This document shows, in pieces, positions 1 through 7,879 of a DNA stretch of 22,997 nt. Both the position numbers and the translations under genes were made by a program. The notes beneath the pieces were generated by a model, which saw only the letters and a program-made list of their open reading frames with translations, searched no databases and was not told the origin of the DNA. The stretch comes from JAAYYF01 sp040255585. GTDB lineage: Bacteria; Deinococcota; Deinococci; Deinococcales; Trueperaceae. Location of the stretch: contig JBDZVI010000050.1 of the NCBI GenBank assembly GCA_040255585.1, forward strand, positions 1-22,997, given 5' to 3'. Every line of letters begins with the position of its first letter. Position 1 is the stretch's first letter.

Positions 1-1211
1 AGGGGGTCGGCGCCAGGGATGAGGAGCGTCAACGCCCGCCCGCCCGCCCTGCCCGCCCGCCCGGAGCGCTGCCACATCGCGACCTTCGAGCCGGGATAGC
101 CCACCATCACGACGGCGTCGACACCCCCGATGTCGACCCCGAGTTCCAGCGCGCTCGTGCTCGTCAGCACGGTGACGGCGCCCGCCCGGAAAGCGTCCTC
201 GAGGGCCGCGCGCGCCTCGGGGGTATAGCCGGCGCGGTAGCTCTCGATGCGTTCTGCGAGCTCGTCACCCAGGAGTCCGGCGGCGTAGCGCCGCACGAGC
301 TCGGCACCCTTGCGCGAGTTGCAGAAGAAGATGCTCTTGATGTCCGACCTGACGAACTGGGCGGCCAGCGCGGCCGCCTCGGAGTTGGCCGAGCGTCGCC
401 GCTCGCTCCCCTGCACCACGGGCGGACGCCAGATGATGAACTCGCGCGCGCCCCGGGGGGCCGCGTCGGCCGACACGACCTCGAACGGCCGCCCGACTAG
501 GCGCTCGGCGTGCTGACCGGGGTTGCCGACGGTCGCCGACGCTGCGATCACGGTCGGGCGCCCGCCGTAGAGCGCCGCGACGCGCAAGAGCCGGCGCACC
601 ACGTTCGCGACGTGGGAGCCGAGCACCCCACGGTAGGCGTGCAGCTCGTCGAGGACCAGGTACCGCAACCGCCCGAGGAACGGCGCCCACGCGGCGTGGT
701 GCGGCAGGATGCCGTAGTGGAGCATGTCGGGGTTCGTCAGAAGAGCGCCGGCCGTCGCGCGTACGCCCGCGCGGCGCTCCGCCGCAGTGTCGCCGTCGTA
801 GATCTGGACGCGCTCGGCGGCTCGGGTGAGGCCGACGGCGCCCGCCAGGCCCCGGAGCTTGAGGAGCTGGTCGCCGGCCAGAGCCTTGGTCGGATACACG
901 AGCAGGCTGGTACCGCCCTCCTCCAGGCCGGCCAGGACAGGCGCCTGGAAGACCAGCGACTTGCCGGAGGCGGTGGCCGTCGCCACCACCACATCGCGAC
1001 GCTCCGCTGCCGCGAGCAGCGCCGCCGCCTGGTGCTCGTACGGGACGATCCCGGCGCGCTCGAGCAGTTCCGCGAACGGTCCGTCGTACCCGTTCCCCTC
1101 CACCCGCTTGCGCGGCGGGAAGAAGTGATAGGCCGCCACCTGCCCCTCGTACTCGGGGAGCTGCGTGAGGAAACCGTGGAAGCTCTGCGCCGGGTCGCGT
1201 GTCACCTCCAC
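1..1211 (-). CDS. DEAD/DEAH-box helicase, YprA/MrfA (DUF1998) type, partial
   Basis: This is the N-terminal part (about 403 codons) of a superfamily 2 helicase; the reading frame is still open at base 1, so the C-terminus lies outside the window. Reading the minus strand gives motif I (ATASGKS), motif Ia-like VYPTKAL, motif TNPDMLHYG, motif II DELHAYRG, motif III SATVG, FFCNSRKGAE, STSALELGVDIG and motif VI QRSGRAGRAG in the expected order. DELHxYRG followed by GSHVANV and the TNPDMLH motif are typical of the MrfA/YprA/Hrq1 helicases, which usually end in a zinc-binding DUF1998 domain and act in DNA repair (MrfA in mitomycin C repair in Bacillus). The frame opens after a TAG just upstream, and GTG starts are possible at 1241, 1211 and 1205; none has a clear ribosome binding site, so the exact start is uncertain. 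Divergent from the glycosyltransferase gene. Confidence 0.88.
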   Translation of the reverse strand, partial: MEVTRDPAQSFHGFLTQLPEYEGQVAAYHFFPPRKRVEGNGYDGPFAELLERAGIVPYEHQAAALLAAAERRDVVVATATASGKSLVFQAPVLAGLEEGGTSLLVYPTKALAGDQLLKLRGLAGAVGLTRAAERVQIYDGDTAAERRAGVRATAGALLTNPDMLHYGILPHHAAWAPFLGRLRYLVLDELHAYRGVLGSHVANVVRRLLRVAALYGGRPTVIAASATVGNPGQHAERLVGRPFEVVSADAAPRGAREFIIWRPPVVQGSERRRSANSEAAALAAQFVRSDIKSIFFCNSRKGAELVRRYAAGLLGDELAERIESYRAGYTPEARAALEDAFRAGAVTVLTSTSALELGVDIGGVDAVVMVGYPGSKVAMWQRSGRAGRAGGRALTLLIPGADP

Positions 1212-1259
1212 CGAGACTACCCGCGCGCGCCGTCGTCCCACGTCGGCCCGGTGAGACCG

Positions 1260-1265
1260 ATGCTA
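1260..1265 (-). promoter_or_regulatory. Candidate -10 box (TAGCAT) for the helicase gene
   Basis: On the minus strand TAGCAT lies 18 nt before the first possible GTG start (1241). It fits the TANNNT form seen before several genes here. No convincing -35 is visible. It overlaps the plus-strand -10 candidate at 1264-1269 by two bases. Confidence 0.35.
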
Positions 1266-1269
1266 GACT
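1264..1269 (+). promoter_or_regulatory. Candidate -10 box (TAGACT) for the glycosyltransferase gene
   Basis: TAGACT lies 38 nt upstream of the chosen GTG start at 1308, leaving room for a short leader with a TTGGAG ribosome binding site at 1291-1296. No clear -35 element. Confidence 0.45.
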
Positions 1270-1307
1270 CGCCCAAGGCCAACCGTCGCCTTGGAGTGGT
1301 AACCCCC

Positions 1308-2522
1308 GTGCAGTCCGCCTTCCTGTCAAGCCTGTACCTCTTCGAGCTGCCGTACCTCTTCCTCATGGTCATGGTGATCGTGGGAGCGCTGCGGCGGGTG
1401 CCGGTCCGGCGCACTACGACCACGCCGAGCGTCAGCGTCGTGTTGCCCGCCCATGACGAAGCCGCCTCCCTCCCGGCGACCCTGGCCTCGCTCGGCGCCC
1501 AGCGCTACGGGGGCCCGCTCGAGTTCGTGATCGTCGACGATCGTTCCACCGACGGCACGCGCGCCGTCATCGAGCGCTTCGCGGCGCTCGACCCGCGCTT
1601 CAAGCTCGTCACCGTCACGGAGCCGAGTCGCCGACTCTCCCCCAAGGTGAACGCCGTCGACCACGGTATCCGCGCTTCGCGCGGCGAGATCGTCCTCGCC
1701 ACGGACGCCGACTGCCTGCACCATCCGGGCTGGGTAGCGGGGATGGCGTCGCACTTCGTTGACGGCGTCGTCATGGTGGCCGGCTACGTCTCGACCAGCG
1801 GGTCGGGCGAGGCCCGGACGCTGTTGCAGCGCTTCGAGTCGGTCGACTGGTTCACGCTCATGCTCGTCTCGCGCAGCCTGACGCGCTTCGGGCTGAAGTA
1901 CGCCAGCAGCGCCAACAACCTCGGCTACCGCCGGTCGGCTTTCGATGCCTGCGGCGGGTTCGGGGCGGCCGGACGCGCGCCATCGGGCGACGAGGACCTC
2001 CTGACGCAACGGCTCGGTCGGCTTCCCGGCGCCTCTGTCGTCTTCGCCGAGAGCCCCGAATGCCGCGTCCTCACCAAGGGGGTCGGGTCCGTGGCGACCC
2101 TCCTGCGGCAGCGCCGGCGCTGGGTAAGTCGTTACCACCATGTGCTGCATTACCACCCCGCGTTCCTGGCCGGCATCGGCACGCTCGGCCTCCAGAGCGT
2201 CCTCCTCACCGTCGGCGTCCTCTTGCTGCCCTTCGCGCCGAGCATGGCGCCCTGGGTCATCGGGCTCTGGCTCGCCAAGGCGATCGTCGAGTACGCCGGG
2301 ATGGGCATCGGCACAGGGCAATGGGCACGCCGCGACCTCTGGGGGCTCACTACCGCCTGGTGGTCGTTGCTCCACCCCGCCTTCATCGCCACGGCCGTCG
2401 TGGGGTCGTTCCTGAAGCCCAGCGCGTGGCGGGCCGGCGCGCAACCGTACCGGCGTCGGTTCTTCCAGCGGCGCTTGCGGTTGTTCAGGCGGCGCGTCAA
2501 GGAAGGCTTGGTCCGCTACTAG
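1308..2522 (+). CDS. Membrane glycosyltransferase, family 2 (processive type)
   Basis: Predicted 404-residue GT-A fold glycosyltransferase of family 2. An N-terminal hydrophobic helix (about residues 9-27) precedes the catalytic domain: VSVVLPAHDEAASLPATL (42-59), the nucleotide-binding VDDRSTDGT (76-84), the DAD metal-binding triad (134-136), GDED with the candidate catalytic base (227-230) and RQRRRW (267-272), corresponding to the QxxRW acceptor motif of processive enzymes. Two or three hydrophobic segments follow (about 287-330 and 350-368), then a very basic tail. The donor and acceptor cannot be told from sequence; polysaccharide or glycolipid synthesis at the inner membrane is the usual role. 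GTG 1308 was chosen because TTGGAG lies upstream and the TAGACT promoter fits; GTG 1296 and ATG 1260 are alternatives. It lies 131 nt before sqdB on the same strand but sqdB has its own promoter candidate. Confidence 0.85.
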   Translation: MQSAFLSSLYLFELPYLFLMVMVIVGALRRVPVRRTTTTPSVSVVLPAHDEAASLPATLASLGAQRYGGPLEFVIVDDRSTDGTRAVIERFAALDPRFKLVTVTEPSRRLSPKVNAVDHGIRASRGEIVLATDADCLHHPGWVAGMASHFVDGVVMVAGYVSTSGSGEARTLLQRFESVDWFTLMLVSRSLTRFGLKYASSANNLGYRRSAFDACGGFGAAGRAPSGDEDLLTQRLGRLPGASVVFAESPECRVLTKGVGSVATLLRQRRRWVSRYHHVLHYHPAFLAGIGTLGLQSVLLTVGVLLLPFAPSMAPWVIGLWLAKAIVEYAGMGIGTGQWARRDLWGLTTAWWSLLHPAFIATAVVGSFLKPSAWRAGAQPYRRRFFQRRLRLFRRRVKEGLVRY

Positions 2523-2591
2523 GCGGTCGCTAGGCGCGCAACCGCCCACAGCGACGGCCAAACGCTCCGACTCTCGTCAAAGACGCGGTGG

Positions 2592-2597
2592 TACACT
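2592..2597 (+). promoter_or_regulatory. Extended -10 promoter element for sqdB-sqdX
   Basis: TGGTACACT (TG extension plus TACACT) lies 56 nt before the sqdB ATG. No good -35 is seen, which is common for extended -10 promoters. It implies that sqdB-sqdX is a transcription unit separate from the upstream glycosyltransferase. Confidence 0.5.
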
Positions 2598-2653
2598 GCC
2601 CGTACTTGCGTGCCGCGGCTCGAGTTCCGATAAGCACGCCACCGGAGGCTGTA

Positions 2654-3871
2654 ATGAAGGTACTCGTCCTGGGTGGAGACGGCTTCTGCGGTTGGCCGAC
2701 GAGCCTGCATCTGAGCGACCTGGGCCACGAAGTGGTCATCGTCGACAACCTGTCGCGCCGCGACATCGACAACGAGCTCGAGGCCGGCAGCCTCACCCCC
2801 ATCCAGCCGATGGGCGTGCGCCTGGCGGTCTGGAAGGAGCTCACGGGCAAGACGCTGGGCTTCCGCAACCTGGACGTGGCGCAGGACTACGCCGGCCTGC
2901 TTGGGCTCATAGAGAGCGAGCGCCCGGACGCCATCGTGCACTTCGCCGAGCAACGCGCGGCGCCTTACTCCATGAAGAGCAGCCGCAACAAGCGCTACAC
3001 GGTCGACAACAACGTCAACGCCACCCACAACGTGCTCGCGGCCATCGTGGAGAGCGGCCAGGACGTGCACCTCGCGCACCTCGGCACCATGGGCGTCTAC
3101 GGCTACGGCACGGCCGGCATGAAGATCCCCGAGGGCTACCTGGACATCGAGGTCACCACCGACGACGGCCGCAAGGTGCGTCAGGAGGTCCTCTATCCGA
3201 CCAACCCAGGCAGCGTCTATCACATGACCAAGTCGCTCGATCAGATCCTCTTCGCCTACTACGCGAAGAACGACCGGCTGCGCCTGACCGACCTGCACCA
3301 GGGCATCGTGTGGGGCACCAACACGCCACAGACCAAGCGAGACGAGCGGCTCATCAACCGCTTCGACTACGACGGCGACTACGGCACGGTGCTCAACCGC
3401 TTCCTCATGCAGGCCGCGGTCGGCTACCCGCTGACCGTCCACGGGACTGGCGGACAGACGCGGGCGTTCATCCACATAACCGACACGGTGAAGTGCGTCC
3501 AGCTCGCCCTCGAGAACCCGCCCAAGCGCGGCGAGCGAGTGAAGATCCTCAACCAGATGACGGAGACGCACCGTGTGCGCGACCTGGCCAAGCTCGTGGC
3601 GGAGATGACGGGCTGCGAGGTCGCGTTCACACCGAACCCGCGCCGCGAGGACGCCGAGAACGACCTGTTCGTCAGGAACGACCTCTTCTTGTCGCTGGGC
3701 CTCGAGCCGACGACCCTGCAGACCGGCCTGCTCGCCGAGGTGACGGATATCGCCAGGAAGTACGCCGGCAGGGCCGACCTCTCGAAGATCCCGGCTACGA
3801 GCACGTGGACGAGAGACAACCTCCCCGGCGACCCGGCGCTCGCCAAACCCGAGTCGGCCGGCAAAGCCTGA
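2654..3871 (+). CDS. sqdB: UDP-sulfoquinovose synthase
   Basis: Predicted 405-residue extended short-chain dehydrogenase that makes UDP-sulfoquinovose from UDP-glucose and sulfite using bound NAD+, the first committed step of sulfolipid synthesis. The N-terminal Rossmann motif is GGDGFCGW (7-14), the form typical of SQD1/SqdB rather than the GxxGxxG of ordinary epimerases. Other SqdB-specific stretches are SLTPI (46-50), VHFAEQRAAPYSM (95-107), NNVNATHNVL (119-128), LGTMGVYG with the active-site Thr145, YHMTK with the catalytic Tyr189 and Lys193, DLHQGIVWGT (213-222), AVGYPLTVHGTGGQTR (255-270) and the C-terminal PNPR (327-330). Ribosome binding site GGAGG at 2644-2648 lies 5 nt before ATG 2654. 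sqdX follows after 52 nt. I am confident because the match runs along the whole protein, not just the cofactor site. Confidence 0.93.
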   Translation: MKVLVLGGDGFCGWPTSLHLSDLGHEVVIVDNLSRRDIDNELEAGSLTPIQPMGVRLAVWKELTGKTLGFRNLDVAQDYAGLLGLIESERPDAIVHFAEQRAAPYSMKSSRNKRYTVDNNVNATHNVLAAIVESGQDVHLAHLGTMGVYGYGTAGMKIPEGYLDIEVTTDDGRKVRQEVLYPTNPGSVYHMTKSLDQILFAYYAKNDRLRLTDLHQGIVWGTNTPQTKRDERLINRFDYDGDYGTVLNRFLMQAAVGYPLTVHGTGGQTRAFIHITDTVKCVQLALENPPKRGERVKILNQMTETHRVRDLAKLVAEMTGCEVAFTPNPRREDAENDLFVRNDLFLSLGLEPTTLQTGLLAEVTDIARKYAGRADLSKIPATSTWTRDNLPGDPALAKPESAGKA

Positions 3872-3923
3872 GCCTTCCGAAGCCAGCGCAGACTGTGACG
3901 GCGCGGGTGCCAGGCGGTCGGCC

Positions 3924-5069
3924 GTGAGGATCGCCCTCTTCACGGAGGTCTTCCTACCGAAGGTCGACGGCATCGTCACGCGCATCACGCGCACGCTCGA
4001 GCAGTTGGCCGTGCTTGGTCACGAGGCCATCGTGTTCGCCCCCCACGATCCTCCCGATTCGTACGCTGGGCACAAGGTCGTCAAGGTGCCGGCCCTCTCG
4101 TTCAGGCCTTGGTACCCGGAACTCTTCCTCGGCCTGCCGCGCCCGCGATTGGGCCGTGAGCTCGACCGGTTCCGTCCGGAGGTCGTGCACGTCGTGAACC
4201 CGGTCGTGCTCGGGCTGTGGGGCACCGCGCTGGCCAAGCAGCGCAACCTGCCGCTGCTGGCGAGCTACCACACCGACATCACTCAGTACGCGCTTCACCT
4301 GAAGCTCCCCCTCCTGCAGGAGCCGTCGCGGCGCTTCTTGCGGGACGTGCACAACCAGGCGCACGTGAACCTCTGCACGAGCGTGCCGATGGTTAAGTCG
4401 GCGCGCGCGCTAGGCATCAAACGCGTGCGCCTATGGCCGAAGGCGGTCGACACGGAACTGTACCGACCGGAGCGCCGTACGAAAGCCATGCGCGAGCGCC
4501 TGACCGACGGCCACCCCGAGGCGCCGCTGATGACTTACGTCGGCCGCCTGTCGTTCGAGAAGCGCCTCGACTGGCTGTACGGACCCGTCACGCGGCTGCC
4601 GGGCGTGCGCCTGGCCATGGTGGGTTCGGGTCCCGCCGAGGCGGACCTCAGGCGCCGCTTCAAGGGCACTAACACGGTGTTTACCGGTTACATGTCCGGG
4701 CTTGAGCTGGCGGCCGCCTACGCGAGCTCGGACGTCTTCGCTTTCCCATCCGACACGGAGACGCTCGGCTTCGTCGCGATGGAGGCCATGGCCTCGGGCG
4801 TGCCGGCCGTCGGCGCGCGGGCCGGCGGCATCCCGGACGTCATCAAGGACGGCGAGAACGGTCTCCTGTTCACGCCGGGCGACCTGGGCGATCTGACCGA
4901 CAAGCTTGGCAGCCTGCTCTTCGATCCCGCTCTGCGGGCCAAGTTGGCCGCGAGCGCGCGCGCCGACATGGAGCGGCACGGGTGGCGCGCCGCCACTCAG
5001 GCGCTGGTGGACTACTACGACCTCGCCATCAAGGTGCGCGAGCGGTTCGACCCGCCGAGCGTCTACTGA
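3924..5069 (+). CDS. sqdX: Sulfoquinovosyltransferase (sulfolipid synthase), GT4 family
   Basis: Predicted 381-residue GT-B glycosyltransferase. In the SqdX/SQD2 pathway this enzyme moves sulfoquinovose from its UDP carrier to diacylglycerol to form SQDG at the cytoplasmic membrane. Features: N-terminal MRIALFTEVFLPKVDGI, SYHTDITQY (114-122), LWPKAVDTELYRP (170-182, the counterpart of LWNKGVD in plant SQD2), YVGRLSFEKRLDWL (205-218), GSGPAEADL (234-242), TGYMSGLELAAAYASSDVFAFPS (254-276), the EX7E retaining motif with Glu279 and Glu287, and AARAGGIPD-like ARAGGIPDVI (298-307). Start is GTG 3924; the ribosome binding site is weak, so translation may depend on sqdB. Position directly after sqdB supports sulfolipid synthase over other GT4 enzymes such as mannosyltransferases. 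Confidence 0.9.
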   Translation: MRIALFTEVFLPKVDGIVTRITRTLEQLAVLGHEAIVFAPHDPPDSYAGHKVVKVPALSFRPWYPELFLGLPRPRLGRELDRFRPEVVHVVNPVVLGLWGTALAKQRNLPLLASYHTDITQYALHLKLPLLQEPSRRFLRDVHNQAHVNLCTSVPMVKSARALGIKRVRLWPKAVDTELYRPERRTKAMRERLTDGHPEAPLMTYVGRLSFEKRLDWLYGPVTRLPGVRLAMVGSGPAEADLRRRFKGTNTVFTGYMSGLELAAAYASSDVFAFPSDTETLGFVAMEAMASGVPAVGARAGGIPDVIKDGENGLLFTPGDLGDLTDKLGSLLFDPALRAKLAASARADMERHGWRAATQALVDYYDLAIKVRERFDPPSVY

Positions 5070-5124
5070 GCGCGGCGACCCGCCTGCTGCCCGGCGTTCG
5101 CGACGAACACGCGACCCCCGGGGG

Positions 5125-5145
5125 GGGCGCCCGCCAGAGGCGCCC
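5125..5145. terminator. GC-rich hairpin between convergent sqdX and btuD
   Basis: Seven-base-pair perfect stem (GGGCGCC / GGCGCCC, 7-nt loop) in the gap between two convergent genes. There is no T-run on either side, so intrinsic termination is only a possibility. Confidence 0.3.
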
Positions 5146-5156
5146 GCCCCGGCGTA

Positions 5157-5933
5157 TCAGACCCGAGCGACGACGACCGGCCCGGTCGGTCCCGGCATAA
5201 CGTCGACGTCCGCGCGGAACACGCTCTCGAGAGTCTCCGGCAGCAGCACGTCGCGGGGCGCACCTTCGGCTACGACGCGGCCGCCGTCCAACACGACGAG
5301 GCGGTCGCAGGCACGCGCCGCCAGGTTCAGGTCGTGGATCACCAGCAGCACCCCCAAGCCCGACGCGGCCTGCGTCCGCGCGTGCCTCAGCAGCTCCACC
5401 TGAAAGCGCAAGTCGAGGTGGTTGGTCGGCTCGTCCAGGAGCAGGTACCTCGGCTCCTGCGCAAGAGCGCGAGCGAACACGACCCGTTGCCGCTCACCGC
5501 CAGACAGCGTCTCGATCGGGCGCTCGGCGAAGGCGGCCGTCTCCGTGACGGCCATGGCGCGCTCGACGATGGCCTCGTCGCCCGCCCTCGGCGAACCGAA
5601 CAGACCGAGGTGCGGCGCGCGGCCCATGGCCACCACCTCGCGCACGCGGTACCCGACCGGCACCTCAGGCTCCTGGGCGACGAGCGCGACCTTGCGGGCG
5701 AGGGCGGCACGCGACAGGCGCGAGACGTCCACGTCATCGATGGCGCACGCTCCCGACTCCGGCCTCGCGAGCCGCGTGACGACGCGCAGCAGCGTGCTCT
5801 TCCCCGCGCCGTTCGGTCCGACGACGCCGACGACCTCGCCAGGCGCCACGATGAGGCTGACGTCCTCGAGCACGCGCGGAGCGGCGGGAGCGAACCTTAG
5901 GCTCACGCCCGCAAGGCGTACGCCGGCGCTCAC
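5157..5933 (-). CDS. btuD: Vitamin B12 ABC transporter, ATP-binding protein
   Basis: Predicted 258-residue ATPase of the FecE/BtuD/HmuV group that powers vitamin B12 import with BtuC and BtuF. Visible motifs: Walker A GPNGAGKST (39-47), Q-loop glutamine (87), the ABC signature LSGGERQR (143-150), Walker B YLLLDEPT (163-170) with D-loop NHLD, and the switch histidine in VIHD (about 200). The GTG start at 5933 shares bases with the btuC stop (GTGA overlap at 5930-5933), implying translational coupling; an in-frame ATG at 5963 would lie inside btuC and gives a non-conserved extension. On motifs alone it could serve a siderophore or heme transporter; the cobalamin riboswitch ahead of the operon decides for B12 or a related corrinoid. 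Confidence 0.9.
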   Translation of the reverse strand: MSAGVRLAGVSLRFAPAAPRVLEDVSLIVAPGEVVGVVGPNGAGKSTLLRVVTRLARPESGACAIDDVDVSRLSRAALARKVALVAQEPEVPVGYRVREVVAMGRAPHLGLFGSPRAGDEAIVERAMAVTETAAFAERPIETLSGGERQRVVFARALAQEPRYLLLDEPTNHLDLRFQVELLRHARTQAASGLGVLLVIHDLNLAARACDRLVVLDGGRVVAEGAPRDVLLPETLESVFRADVDVMPGPTGPVVVARV

Positions 5934-6973
5934 CGCTCGTCCGCCCTGCGCCGAAGCAACCACAGGAAGAACGGCCCGCCGACCAGGGCCGTGACTATGC
6001 CGACGGGGATCTCGACGGGCGCGATGACCTGACGCGCGAGCAGGTCGGCGAGGATCAGGAAGCCCGCGCCCCAGAGGGCCGCGACCGGCAACAGCCTAGC
6101 GTGTGGTCGACCGATGGCGAGGCGCGCGGCGTGCGGGACGATGAGCCCCACGAACCCGATGATGCCGGCCACGCTCACGGCCGAGGCGGTGACGAGGGTC
6201 GCCACGCCGAGGAGGAGGAGCTTAGTGCGCTCGACCCCGAGGCCCAGGAGGGAGGCGCCCTCCTCGCCGAGCTGCAGGAGATCGAGCGCTCGCGAGAAGG
6301 CTCCGACCAAGGCGAGCGCCGGAAGCGTGACAGCGGCCAGGAGACGGACCTGAGACCAGGTCGAGAAGGCGAGGCCGCCAAGAAGCCATGCCAAGATGCC
6401 GCCGGCCTGCTCCCTGGCCGCCACGAGCAGGAAGGACGTGCCGGCCGTGAAGAGCGAGCTGATCACGACCCCCGCGAGGACGAGTCGCACCGTCGGCAGG
6501 GCGCTGTCGACCCGCGCCAGGAAGACGACGAGCAAGACGGTGACCAGCGAGCATGCGAACGCCACGACGGGCGCGCCGAGGCTCGCAAGGACGGGAACTG
6601 ACGCCCCGGCGCTCATGACGAGCACCGCCCCGAAGCCCGCGCCGCTGGCCGTGCCTATCAGGTAGGGGTCGGCGAGCGGGTTCCTGAACACGCCCTGGAA
6701 CACCACTCCCGCGAGCGCCAGCCCACCCCCGACGAGGCCGGCGAGCAGGACCCGTGGAAGGCGCAGTTGCCACACGACCGTCTCGAGCGGACGCAGCGCC
6801 TCGCCGGCCAGCCCCTTGCGCACGGCTCCGATGACGACGTCCGGAGCGACCCAGACGCTGCCGACGGCGACGGCGACGACCAACACGGCCAGCAGCGCGC
6901 TCGCGCTGCTGGCCAGCGCCAAAGCTCGTGACCGGCGCGGTCCGACCGGCATGGACCGCTGTGCGGCGCTCAA
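5930..6973 (-). CDS. btuC: Vitamin B12 ABC transporter, permease (FecCD family)
   Basis: Predicted 347-residue permease, the usual size for FecCD-family subunits, with about ten hydrophobic helices. Family motifs are RLPRVLLAGLVGGGLALAG (starting near residue 71), the strongly conserved FQGVFRNPLADPYLIG region (about 92-107), GFVGLIVPHAARL near the ATPase-coupling helix, and a C-terminal EIPVGIVTALVGGPFFLWLL. Two copies form the membrane channel and work with BtuD. The chosen start is TTG 6973, with AGGG about eight bases upstream, 18 nt after the btuF stop; ATG 6952 is a possible alternative that shortens the protein by seven residues. The stop overlaps the btuD start by 4 nt. Confidence 0.92.
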   Translation of the reverse strand: MSAAQRSMPVGPRRSRALALASSASALLAVLVVAVAVGSVWVAPDVVIGAVRKGLAGEALRPLETVVWQLRLPRVLLAGLVGGGLALAGVVFQGVFRNPLADPYLIGTASGAGFGAVLVMSAGASVPVLASLGAPVVAFACSLVTVLLVVFLARVDSALPTVRLVLAGVVISSLFTAGTSFLLVAAREQAGGILAWLLGGLAFSTWSQVRLLAAVTLPALALVGAFSRALDLLQLGEEGASLLGLGVERTKLLLLGVATLVTASAVSVAGIIGFVGLIVPHAARLAIGRPHARLLPVAALWGAGFLILADLLARQVIAPVEIPVGIVTALVGGPFFLWLLRRRADER

Positions 6974-6991
6974 CGCCTGGACCCTAGCTGC

Positions 6992-7876
6992 TTAGAACGT
7001 TCCCGGGTGGAAGATGTCGGCGAGGCGCCGCACCGCTTCCCCGAGCCGCGGGCCCGAGCGGCTGAGGATGTCGGCCGTCTCCTGATCGATCTCCACGACC
7101 CGCTGTGACATCACGGCCGTTAGCCCACCCCAACCCGGCCGGGCCGCCACGTCGGCCGCGGTCACACCGAAGGGGGCATCCGTCAGGAGGATGAACTCCG
7201 GATCCTGCAGCACCACGTACTCGGGGTCGACCTGGGGGAACGGACCCATAGCGGCCGTAACGATGTTCACGGCGCCCGCGGCCGTGATGAGCTCGTGGAA
7301 GTAGGAGCCTGGGCCCACGGAGTACGGGGTCGGATCGAGCTCGACGAACACCGTCGGTCCGTGCACCTTCGCGAGGACGCTCGCGACGCCGGCGAGCTCG
7401 CCCTGCAAGCGGCCTACCAGGACGGCGGCCTCGGTCTCCCGGTCGAGGAGGGTGCCAAGGGTGACGAGGAAGTCGTAGGTCTCTGCGATGGTCTGGGGGG
7501 AGCCGGCGTAGACCGGTATGCCGAGCGCCTCCAGCGGGACCTGGAGGCCGCTGTACTCGTCCACCAGGACGAAGTCCGGTTCCAACGCGACGATGGCCTC
7601 GAGGTTCGGACCGAAGGCGTCACCGAGGGTGGGCAGCTCCGTCACGCTAGCGGGGTAGTTGCTGTAAGTGTCCACCCCCACGAGCGAGCCGCAGGCGTCG
7701 ACGGCGCAGACGCTCTCCGTGTGGCTTGGCAGCATGCTCACGATGCGCGCGGGTGCGGCGGTCAACGTGACTTCGCGCCCGAGGTCGTCGACCACGGTGA
7801 CCGGGTAGGCGGTGGCGAGGGCGCTCGGTGCGAGCAGGAGGAGCGTGAACGTGAGTGCCGCGAGGCGTCGGAGCAT
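6992..7876 (-). CDS. btuF: Vitamin B12 ABC transporter, substrate-binding protein
   Basis: Predicted 294-residue periplasmic-type binding protein of the BtuF/FepB fold. Residues 1-22 form a signal peptide (basic start, Leu-rich core, cleavage near ALATA); there is no lipobox cysteine, so it is probably secreted and soluble or tethered by the uncleaved peptide. The mature protein begins with the typical YPVTVVDDLGREVTL and has RIVSMLPSHTESVCAV, GVDTYSNYP, LPTLGDAFGPNLEAIVALEPDFVLVDEY, then a long connecting helix and a C-terminal lobe, which is class III binding protein architecture. ATG 7876 is preceded by a strong GGAAGGAAGGG ribosome binding site that can be paired with upstream RNA. First gene of the riboswitch-controlled btuFCD operon. 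Confidence 0.9.
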   Translation of the reverse strand: MLRRLAALTFTLLLLAPSALATAYPVTVVDDLGREVTLTAAPARIVSMLPSHTESVCAVDACGSLVGVDTYSNYPASVTELPTLGDAFGPNLEAIVALEPDFVLVDEYSGLQVPLEALGIPVYAGSPQTIAETYDFLVTLGTLLDRETEAAVLVGRLQGELAGVASVLAKVHGPTVFVELDPTPYSVGPGSYFHELITAAGAVNIVTAAMGPFPQVDPEYVVLQDPEFILLTDAPFGVTAADVAARPGWGGLTAVMSQRVVEIDQETADILSRSGPRLGEAVRRLADIFHPGTF

Positions 7877-7879
7877 GGT

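Noticed and set aside
34..62. Short tandem repeat as part of a CRISPR array
   Set aside because: Units are 4 nt with no spacers and lie inside the helicase coding sequence.
510..1307. Upstream extension of the glycosyltransferase frame
   Set aside because: The frame is open but runs antisense through the helicase gene and has no glycosyltransferase-like sequence before about 1308.
265..1329. Long minus-strand ORF rich in Arg and Gly
   Set aside because: It is a shifted frame of the helicase; the neighbouring frame carries all helicase motifs in order.
1326..2561. 411-codon minus-strand ORF
   Set aside because: Antisense to the glycosyltransferase; composition (Arg, Glu, Asp-rich, repeated) is that of a complementary GC-biased frame with no recognisable motif.
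2519..3994. 491-codon minus-strand ORF
   Set aside because: Antisense to sqdB, which has full-length family support.
5933..5963. ATG 5963 as btuD start
   Set aside because: It would add ten residues inside btuC without family similarity, while GTG 5933 gives the coupled 4-nt overlap.
5157..7876. Assignment of the ABC transporter to siderophore or heme
   Set aside because: Motifs alone allow it, but the cobalamin riboswitch in the operon leader points to corrinoid uptake.
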